Assembly (NCBI GenBank): GCA_028288905.1
Contig: JAQGHJ010000707.1
Coordinates: forward strand, 1-6,102
Source: Phycisphaerales bacterium
GTDB lineage: Bacteria > Planctomycetota > Phycisphaerae > Tepidisphaerales > Tepidisphaeraceae
Reading direction: 5' to 3'
Length of the DNA: 6,102 bases
The notes beneath the pieces are model-generated. The model saw only the letters and a program-made list of their open reading frames with translations, was not told where the DNA came from and did no database searches. Made by a program: the position numbers and the translations under genes. Shown here piece by piece: positions 1-4,863 of the stretch (its first letter is position 1; each line of letters begins with the position of its first letter).

Positions 1-48
1 GCGGACCCAGGCGTCGCCGGGCCGCGGCCCGGCGACGCCTGGGTCCGC
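1..48. terminator. Perfect 48-bp palindrome, probable terminator of an upstream gene
   Basis: The first 24 bases are the exact reverse complement of the next 24, with the centre between 24 and 25. As RNA this would fold into a very stable GC stem with a tiny loop. It is followed by CCCGTTTCGCG, a short T run and not a full U tract, so the terminator call rests mainly on stem strength and on its place ahead of a gene start. The palindrome touches the window edge and may extend further left. Because it is symmetric it could serve either strand. It could instead be a dispersed palindromic element. Confidence 0.5.
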
Positions 49-101
49 GCCCGTTTCGCGGCCGCTACGCGGCGAGCCTACCGCACCCGTCCGGGGGCAC
101 C

Positions 102-1418
102 ATGAGGGTGCTCGTCGTCAGCCACTCCTGCATCGTGGCGCTGAACCGGCGGCTGTTCGAGGCGGTGGCCGGGCTCGGCGACACAGAGGTCGAACTGGTC
201 GTGCCGGCGACGTGGCGGGACGAGTACACCGGGTCCGTCCGCGCCGCCGACCCGGCGGACGGCTCGGCGGTCGAAATCAACTTCGTGCCCGTCCGCCTGC
301 CCGGGCGGGGGTCGTTTTACCACTACGCGGCCGACCTGGCCGCCCTCGTCCGCCGGGCGGCCCCGGACGTCGTCTTCCTCGACGAGGAGCCGTGGAGCCT
401 AGTGTCGGGCCAGGTCGCCCGGGCGTGCCGCCGGGCGGGGGTGCCGCTCGTCTGCTACACGAAGCAGAACCTGAACAAGCGGTACCCGCCGCCGTTCCGG
501 TGGGTCGAGCAATCCACCTACCGCGCGGCCGCCGGCATCGCCGCCCTGACCGAGGCGGCCCAGGACGTGCTCCGGCAGAAGGGGTTCGCCGGCCCGTGCC
601 CGATCCTGCCGCACGGGTACGACACAACCGTGTTCCACCCGGGCCCGGCAAACGACCCGCTCCGCCGGCAGCTGGGGCTCCGCGGTACGGTCGTCGGGTA
701 CCTCGGCCGGTTCATCCCGGTGAAGGGGCTGCACACGCTCGTAGAGGCCGCATCGGTGTTGCGGGCGTGCGGTGATGGCGGCGGCGGCGACGCGGCGGGG
801 GTCACGCTGCTGATGGTCGGGGCCGGCCCGTTGGAGCCGGCGCTGCGGGCGGACGTCGCCCGCCGCGGACTTGAGTCGATGGTGACGTTCGCCGGCCCGG
901 TCCGGCACGAGCGGGCGGCCGACTATCTGCGGTGCATGGACGCGCTCGTCCTGCCGTCGCTCACGCTCCCGACGGCCCGAGAGCAGTTCGGCCGGGTGAT
1001 CATCGAGGCCCAGGCGTGCGGGGTGCCGGTGGTCGGATCCACGAGCGGGAACATCCCGGGGCTGATCGGGCAGACGCGGGGCGGTGTGACGTTCCGCGAA
1101 GGGGACCCGGCCGACCTGGCGGCCGCCCTCTTCACCCTGGTCCGGGACGCCGACGCCCGCCGGGCGCTCGGCCGGCTGGGGGCGGAAACCGTCCGCGCCC
1201 GCTTCGGGCTCGACGCCGTCGCCGCGAACCTGCGAGACATCCTACGGCGGGCGGCGGGACTAAGCGGGGACGGCGGCGGTGTCGGGTCTGTCGCTGCCGC
1301 GGCAGCAGCGGAAGAGGGGGCGGCCGCAACGAGGCTTAGTTCACGAGAAGCGGCGGACGACGCCGACCGTCGTGAGGCCGACGCCCGAGTAGTGGCAGTC
1401 GATTCAAGGAACACGTAA
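102..1418 (+). CDS. Glycosyltransferase family 4 (GT-B fold) with low-complexity C-terminal tail
   Basis: This 438-residue protein is a retaining GT4-type glycosyltransferase, expected to move a sugar from a nucleotide-sugar donor to a glycan or lipid-linked acceptor at the cytoplasmic side of the membrane. The N-terminal Rossmann domain begins with MRVLVVSHS and includes the LDEEPWSL (93-100) and YTKQN (119-123) stretches typical of acceptor domains. The donor domain has HGYDTTVFHP (171-180), GYLGRFIPVKG (199-209, with Arg203 and Lys208 placed to hold donor phosphates) and the E-x7-E motif at Glu294/Glu302 in EQFGRVIIEAQACGVPVV. Residues 222-233 form a Gly-rich insert, and about residues 388-438 are an Ala/Gly/Asp/Arg-rich tail beyond the usual fold. 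ATG 102 is the first start codon in its frame; the ribosome site is weak (GGGGG just upstream). No signal peptide or membrane segment is seen. The family is secure; donor and acceptor are unknown. Confidence 0.93.
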   Translation: MRVLVVSHSCIVALNRRLFEAVAGLGDTEVELVVPATWRDEYTGSVRAADPADGSAVEINFVPVRLPGRGSFYHYAADLAALVRRAAPDVVFLDEEPWSLVSGQVARACRRAGVPLVCYTKQNLNKRYPPPFRWVEQSTYRAAAGIAALTEAAQDVLRQKGFAGPCPILPHGYDTTVFHPGPANDPLRRQLGLRGTVVGYLGRFIPVKGLHTLVEAASVLRACGDGGGGDAAGVTLLMVGAGPLEPALRADVARRGLESMVTFAGPVRHERAADYLRCMDALVLPSLTLPTAREQFGRVIIEAQACGVPVVGSTSGNIPGLIGQTRGGVTFREGDPADLAAALFTLVRDADARRALGRLGAETVRARFGLDAVAANLRDILRRAAGLSGDGGGVGSVAAAAAAEEGAAATRLSSREAADDADRREADARVVAVDSRNT

Positions 1419-1494
1419 GGGAGCGAGAGTCGTCCGCCCGGCCCGACGGCGGTCGGCAGTGCGAAGCGGTTTCGGCTCCGTCGAGGCCTCTGGC

Positions 1495-1529
1495 TGCTCC
1501 CCCGACCGCCGGCGGCGGGCGGGGGAGCA
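1495..1529 (+). terminator. GC hairpin after the first glycosyltransferase, possible terminator
   Basis: TGCTCCCCCG (1495-1504) pairs perfectly with CGGGGGAGCA (1520-1529). Inside it, CCGCC (1506-1510) can pair with GGCGG (1514-1518) around a 3-base loop, after one mismatched pair. The structure lies 77 bases past the stop of the + strand glycosyltransferase. No T run follows, so intrinsic termination is uncertain. Confidence 0.35.
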
Positions 1530-1585
1530 CCGCAGGGGGTCAAATAAACTTCAGTTCTCCAAACCCGTATGGCGAGCGGAAGTCA

Positions 1586-1673
1586 GACCGGGTGGCACGG
1601 GCATGAACTCATACCCGTGATCTGCGAGACGACGACGGACACGGGCATGAGTACATGCCCGTGCCACCCGGTC
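1586..1673. repeat. Composite inverted repeat with nested hairpins (REP/MITE-like candidate)
   Basis: The left arm 1586-1619 and right arm 1640-1673 are inverted copies matching at 32 of 34 positions; the outer 20 bp are perfect. A 20-base spacer lies between them. Each arm is itself a small hairpin: CACGGGCATG (1596-1605) faces CATACCCGTG (1610-1619) with one mismatch, and CACGGGCATG (1640-1649) faces CATGCCCGTG (1654-1663) perfectly. The element therefore carries one decamer four times in alternating orientation, flanked by GACCGGGTGG and its complement. It could fold as one long hairpin or as two side-by-side hairpins. No clear target duplication is seen at the edges. It may act as a two-way terminator, or be a dispersed palindromic repeat of the REP/BIME or MITE kind. 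Confidence 0.75.
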
Positions 1674-1691
1674 CACCCGACTGCACAACAC

Positions 1692-1713
1692 CCGACCGGG
1701 GAAACCCCGTCGG
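1692..1713 (-). terminator. Hairpin after the methyltransferase, possible operon terminator
   Basis: On the minus strand CCGACGGGG (1713-1705) and CCCCGGTCGG (1701-1692) form a stem of nine pairs with one bulged base and a TTT loop. It begins 25 bases past the methyltransferase stop codon. The following minus-strand sequence, GTGTTGTGC, is only moderately T-rich, so this is a plausible but not strong intrinsic terminator for the deacetylase-methyltransferase operon. Confidence 0.4.
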
Positions 1714-1737
1714 CCCCTCGGCCCGGCGGCCCGACGA

Positions 1738-2511
1738 TCACGACCGGCTCCCCGCACTCGGCGTTGCCGCGGCCCGCTTCGTCGCGACGATCCAGACGTT
1801 GTACGCCAGCGGCCGCGGGTACCGCAGGCCGTTCTCCCACCCGCGAAACCGGTTGACCGCCGCCTGCGCCCGGGCCGGCATGAGCCGTAGCCGGGACCCG
1901 GCGACCAGCAGCCACGTCAGCGGCCCGGTGAACATCCCGCAGAACCTTACGTCCCGCATGTCGAACCGTCCGCCGAGCAGCGCCTCGTACCGGGACATCC
2001 GAAGGTGGCGGTACCCCGCCTCGAGCCGCGTCGCCGGGGCGTGCCCGCTCGCCCGCATGTACAGTTTGTAGACGCCCGGGAACCGCCGCTTGAAGTCGTG
2101 CGGGTCGGACCACGCCAGCAGCCCGGCGTGCGGCCCCGTGAACGCGAACGCCCCGCCCGGCCGCAGCACCCGGTGCACCTCGTCCACCGCCCGCCGCATC
2201 TGCTCGTCCGACAGCAGCCCGATCACGTCGCTGAAGATGGCCGCGTCGAAGCTGTCGTGGTCGAACGGCAGCCGGTCGGCCCCGCCGCGGACGAACGTCA
2301 CGTCCGGGTAGCTCGCCCGCGCGGCCCGCAGCGCCGCCGCGTCCGGGTCGACGCCGACGAGCGCCCGGCCTGGCTGGCGGAGGCCGCCCAGCGCCCACCC
2401 GTACGCGCAGCCCACGTCCAGGACCCGGTCCGCCGCGACCGGGATCGCCGCCGCAACGTACCTGCCGCGGTCTCCGCCCCGCCCCCGCACCCGCTGGCCG
2501 ATCGTCGTCAT
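1738..2511 (-). CDS. Class I SAM-dependent methyltransferase (Methyltransf_11 type)
   Basis: This 257-residue protein should transfer a methyl group from S-adenosylmethionine to an unknown acceptor, likely a sugar or lipid-linked glycan given its neighbours. The Rossmann signatures are in order: motif I VLDVGCAYG (30-38), the acidic strand-2 end LVGVDPD with Asp55, motif II FDAAIFSDVIGLL (88-100) and motif III VLRPGGAFAF (115-124). The C-terminal half (about 130-245) is a variable region with aromatic and hydrophobic stretches, probably for acceptor or membrane contact. ATG 2511 is chosen because it overlaps the deacetylase stop as ATGA, which implies translational coupling, and because the fold begins shortly after it. 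The frame stays open upstream to 2853, but that part is Pro/Arg/Gly-rich and merely the antisense-phase shadow of the deacetylase gene on the same strand. The substrate cannot be read from the sequence. Confidence 0.9.
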   Translation of the reverse strand: MTTIGQRVRGRGGDRGRYVAAAIPVAADRVLDVGCAYGWALGGLRQPGRALVGVDPDAAALRAARASYPDVTFVRGGADRLPFDHDSFDAAIFSDVIGLLSDEQMRRAVDEVHRVLRPGGAFAFTGPHAGLLAWSDPHDFKRRFPGVYKLYMRASGHAPATRLEAGYRHLRMSRYEALLGGRFDMRDVRFCGMFTGPLTWLLVAGSRLRLMPARAQAAVNRFRGWENGLRYPRPLAYNVWIVATKRAAATPSAGSRS

Positions 2512-3347
2512 CGCTCGCCCACCGCCTCTCCGTGGATGGACGTTCCGTGGGCTGGCGCCCGGCTGTCCGGACCCCGCCGCGGCGGCAGCCGCCCCGGGCG
2601 GGCGGGCCGGCGTCCGCCCGCCAGGTCGAGCAGGACTCGGGCCCCCTCGATCACCGCGTTGCCCGCGCGGTTCAACTTGGCCTGGAACATCAGGTCGGAC
2701 GTCGTGCCGTAGATCCCGACCCGGGCGACGGTCGGCAGGATCCCGCACGGGCGGGCTCGTCCCGGGTGCGTCAGGCACGCGTACCGGAACCCGGCCGCCA
2801 GCACCAGCTCCTCGACCCACGGGGCCAGGTCGCTGTACGGGTAGCTGAACCACTCGGCCGCCGTCCCGAGCTGGTCCTCGATCGCCTTACGGCTGGCGCC
2901 GATCTCCTCGAGGGCGGCGGCCCGGGACAGTTGGGTCAGGTGCGGGTGCGACTGGGTGTGCCCGCCGAAGCGGACGCCGGCGGCGGCCATCTCCCGGACC
3001 TGGGGCCAAGTCAGGAAGCGGGGGTCCGACCCGACCGCCCCGGTCTGTAGGAAGACCGTCCAGGGGCAGGAAAACTCCCGCAGGACCGGCAGGGCGACGT
3101 GGAAGTTGTCCGCCCACCCGTCGTCGAACGTGACGGCCAGCCCGGCCCGGCCGGCCGGGCGGGGCGAGGCGGGCGGGCCCCAGAGCGGGACGAGGTCGTA
3201 CCGGGACCGGAGGTGCGCCAGTTGCCGCGCGAACGCCGCGGCCGTCACGGCGATCGGTTCGCCCCCGCCGGCGGCGGCGACCCGGTGGTACGCCACGCAC
3301 CGCGAGACGGGCGGCGGCGAAGCCCGAGGGTGGGGCGTGTTGTGCAT
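2508..3347 (-). CDS. Polysaccharide deacetylase family protein (NodB/CE4-type)
   Basis: This 279-residue protein belongs to the metal-dependent NodB-homology deacetylases, which remove N- or O-acetyl groups from glycans. Seen in order: CVAYHRV (17-23), a common opening in exopolysaccharide-cluster deacetylases; TFDDG (73-77), where the first Asp is the usual catalytic base and the second a metal ligand; HTQSH (130-134), giving the two metal-binding histidines; and FSYPYS (167-172), where the family often has Gly in place of the final Ser. The last 35 or so residues are Arg/Pro-rich and probably disordered. No signal peptide is evident, so it may act in the cytoplasm on a precursor. ATG 3347 is preferred because GAGG lies 5 bases upstream; in-frame ATGs at 3422 and 3446 would add an Arg-rich leader with no clear ribosome site. 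It is the first gene of an operon with the methyltransferase. Confidence 0.9.
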   Translation of the reverse strand: MHNTPHPRASPPPVSRCVAYHRVAAAGGGEPIAVTAAAFARQLAHLRSRYDLVPLWGPPASPRPAGRAGLAVTFDDGWADNFHVALPVLREFSCPWTVFLQTGAVGSDPRFLTWPQVREMAAAGVRFGGHTQSHPHLTQLSRAAALEEIGASRKAIEDQLGTAAEWFSYPYSDLAPWVEELVLAAGFRYACLTHPGRARPCGILPTVARVGIYGTTSDLMFQAKLNRAGNAVIEGARVLLDLAGGRRPARPGRLPPRRGPDSRAPAHGTSIHGEAVGER

Positions 3348-3351
3348 CACC

Positions 3352-3356
3352 ACCTC
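3352..3356 (-). promoter_or_regulatory. Ribosome binding site deciding the deacetylase start
   Basis: On the minus strand the sequence reads GCGAGGTGGTGATG. The GAGG core lies 5 bases before ATG 3347, a good Shine-Dalgarno fit. The two further upstream ATG codons in this frame have no comparable site, so this supports the 3347 start. Confidence 0.65.
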
Positions 3357-3521
3357 GCTCGCCGGGAAGGTGCCGGGGAAACGACGGCCCGCGCCGCACG
3401 TTCGTCGCGGGGCGGGCACCATCAACCTCTCGACCGACGCTCGCACGCCGCGATGTTCCCAGATGGGGCGGTCAATTACTTACCACGAAATTGATCCCGC
3501 CGATAGGGGTTCCCCGCAGCC

Positions 3522-3556
3522 GCCGGGTAACGTCGTGGCAAGGGTTGCCGGGTAAC
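3522..3556. repeat. Short direct repeat GCCGGGTAAC x2 in the divergent region
   Basis: GCCGGGTAAC occurs at 3522-3531 and 3547-3556, 25 bases apart start to start. The second copy sits in GTTGCCGGGTAAC (3544-3556), which is nearly palindromic (GTT-CC-G-GG-AAC with one mismatched pair). It lies between two divergent genes, where a regulator could bind. With 10 bp in GC-rich DNA, chance is a real alternative. Confidence 0.35.
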
Positions 3557-3693
3557 ACCCGCCTGTCGCACACGGCGGGGGTTGAGACGACCTCTGTCAC
3601 GATGTGGTAGTACCCGGAACCCGCGGCACGAAGTGTCGGCGGCGGCAAGACAAGCGGTGCCGCGCCGCGACGGCGGAAGGACGATCCCCATTC

Positions 3694-4674
3694 ATGCGCA
3701 AAGCACTTATCACCGGCATCACCGGGCAGGACGGGTCGTACCTCGCCGAGCTGCTGTTGGACAAGGGGTACGAGGTTCACGCGATCGTCCGCCGGGCCGC
3801 GTTCGAGGACCCCGAGCACCGGCTCGGCCGGATCAACCACCTGGCCGGCCGGCTGCACCTGCACTCGGGGTCCCTCGAGAGCTACCCGAGCCTGTTCAAG
3901 ATCGTCCAGCAGGTCGTGCCGGACGAGTTCTACCACCTGGCCGCCCAGAGCTTCGTCAGCTACTCGTTCGAGGACGAGTTCTCGACCCTCCAGGGGAACC
4001 TGAACGGCACCCACTACGCCTTGTCGGCCGTCAAGGAGTGCGCCCCGGCCTGCCGGTTCTACTTCGCCGCCAGCAGCGAGATGTTCGGGAAAGTCCGGGA
4101 GGTCCCGCAGCGGGAGACGACGCCGTTCCACCCGCGGTCGGCATACGGGATCAGCAAGTGCGCCGGGTTCGACCTGACCCGCAACTACCGCGAGGCGTAC
4201 GGCCTGCACGCGTCCAGCGGGATCCTGTACAACCACGAGAGCCCGCGGCGGGGGTTCGAGTTCGTCACCCGCAAGATCACGAGCCACGCGGCCAAGATTA
4301 AGCACGGGCTGGCGACCGAGCTGCGGCTCGGCAACCTGGACGCCAAGCGGGACTGGGGCCACGCTAAAGAGTACGTCCGGGCCATGTGGCTCATGCTCCA
4401 GCAGCCGACGCCGGACGACTTCGTCATCGCCACCGGCAAGACGCACCCCGTCCGCGAGTTCTGCCGGCTGGCGTTCGCGCACGTCGGGCTCGACTACGAA
4501 CGGTACGTGGTGGTCGACCCGCGGTTTTACCGGCCCTCGGAGATCGACGTGCTCCAAGGCGATGCGACCAAGGCACGCGAGGTGCTCGGCTGGCAACCGG
4601 GGATCGGACTGGAGGCGATCGTGCGGGAGATGGTCGAGGAGGACCTGCGCCGCATCCATAGCTCATCGCGCTGA
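3694..4674 (+). CDS. gmd: GDP-mannose 4,6-dehydratase
   Basis: This 326-residue enzyme converts GDP-D-mannose to GDP-4-keto-6-deoxy-D-mannose in the cytoplasm, the entry step to GDP-L-fucose, GDP-D-rhamnose and related sugars. It is an extended SDR: the cofactor motif TGITGQDG (7-14) at the N-terminus, HLAAQSFV (81-88), the SSEMFG segment (127-132) and the catalytic Y-x3-K pair Tyr151/Lys155 in YGISK. Strong Gmd hallmarks follow: NHESPRRGFEFVTRKI (180-195), LGNLDAKRDWGHAKEYV (212-228) and RPSEIDVLQGD (280-290). Aligned with the E. coli active site Thr-Ser-Glu, this protein has Ser127-Ser128-Glu129, a conservative change known in the family. At 326 residues it is slightly short. ATG 3694 places the cofactor motif at the very N-terminus; GGAAGG (3675-3680) lies 13 bases upstream, somewhat far. 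An in-frame ATG at 3604 would add a non-conserved Arg-rich leader. Confidence 0.96.
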   Translation: MRKALITGITGQDGSYLAELLLDKGYEVHAIVRRAAFEDPEHRLGRINHLAGRLHLHSGSLESYPSLFKIVQQVVPDEFYHLAAQSFVSYSFEDEFSTLQGNLNGTHYALSAVKECAPACRFYFAASSEMFGKVREVPQRETTPFHPRSAYGISKCAGFDLTRNYREAYGLHASSGILYNHESPRRGFEFVTRKITSHAAKIKHGLATELRLGNLDAKRDWGHAKEYVRAMWLMLQQPTPDDFVIATGKTHPVREFCRLAFAHVGLDYERYVVVDPRFYRPSEIDVLQGDATKAREVLGWQPGIGLEAIVREMVEEDLRRIHSSSR

Positions 4675-4717
4675 ACGGCCGCCGCCTGCTGCAGCATACC
4701 CCGCCTCCGGTTACCCT

Positions 4718-4753
4718 GCCCCCGCCGTCGGACCGCGACGGCGGGGGCTTTGT
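4718..4753 (+). terminator. Rho-independent terminator after gmd
   Basis: GCCCCCGCCGTCG (4718-4730) pairs perfectly over 13 bp with CGACGGCGGGGGC (4736-4748), with a 5-base loop GACCG, followed at once by TTTGT. It starts 44 bases past the gmd stop. This is the clearest intrinsic terminator in the window and implies that the downstream glycosyltransferase has its own promoter, somewhere in 4754-4863, or depends on read-through. Confidence 0.8.
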
Positions 4754-4863
4754 GCTGGCGAACCGCCTCGTTTGAACGGAGTCTCCGGTGGGCACCGTTT
4801 CATTTCGCAGTCCTTCTCGCCACCAGGTCACGCCCCAGACGAGCCGTCACGGTCATCCTACCG

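Larger units (their letters stand above)
1419..1737. other. Gap between convergent genes, hairpin-rich and non-coding
   Basis: This gap separates the 3' ends of the first glycosyltransferase (+) and the methyltransferase (-). I see no convincing gene in it. It holds three hairpin structures (1495-1529, 1586-1673 and 1692-1713), listed separately, and a small A/T-rich patch around 1540-1560. Two transcripts meet here, so terminators are expected, but the middle structure is larger than a terminator needs to be. Confidence 0.7.
3348..3693. other. Divergent intergenic region, presumed to hold promoters both ways
   Basis: This gap separates the starts of the deacetylase (-) and gmd (+), so it must carry promoters for both directions unless transcription enters from elsewhere. 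Its most A/T-rich part is 3471-3495, with the inverted hexamers TCAATT (3472-3477) and AATTGA (3489-3494). A 10-bp direct repeat sits at 3522-3531 and 3547-3556. I could not fit a convincing -35/-10 pair on either strand. No gene is visible in it. Confidence 0.55.

Noticed and set aside
1447..1511. Distant inverted pair CGGCGGTCGG (1447-1456) and CCGACCGCCG (1502-1511)
   Set aside because: A 10-bp match between low-complexity GC stretches 45 bases apart, competing with the stronger 1495-1529 stem; likely chance.
1586..1673. CRISPR-like repeat reading of the four decamer copies
   Set aside because: The copies alternate in orientation, are only 10 bp and lack regular unique spacers; this is a nested inverted repeat.
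1583..2398. Minus-strand frame of 271 codons overlapping the methyltransferase
   Set aside because: Different frame of the same strand, with Arg/Gly/Pro-rich translation and no motifs; the methyltransferase frame has all SAM-binding signatures.
2512..2853. Upstream extension of the methyltransferase to a start at 2853
   Set aside because: The extra 114 residues lie wholly within the deacetylase gene in another frame and are low-complexity; the ATGA overlap at 2511 is a better start.
3348..3446. Longer deacetylase starting at 3446 or 3422
   Set aside because: The added residues are Arg-rich, lack a signal-peptide hydrophobic core, and have no clear ribosome site, whereas GAGG precedes ATG 3347.
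3582..3613. Possible + strand promoter for gmd (TTGAGA followed by TAGTAC)
   Set aside because: The spacer is 20 bases and the -10 matches only 3 of 6 consensus positions; too weak to annotate.
3604..3693. Longer gmd starting at ATG 3604
   Set aside because: It would put 30 Arg-rich residues before the cofactor motif, which in this family sits at the N-terminus.
3472..4659. Long minus-strand frame (395 codons) opposite gmd
   Set aside because: It is the antisense of gmd; its Val/Leu/Pro/Arg-rich product has no family motifs, as expected for GC-rich shadow frames.
4777..4787. Small palindrome CGGAGTCTCCG before the second glycosyltransferase
   Set aside because: Only 5-bp arms in GC-rich DNA; no second copy or promoter context was found to support an operator.
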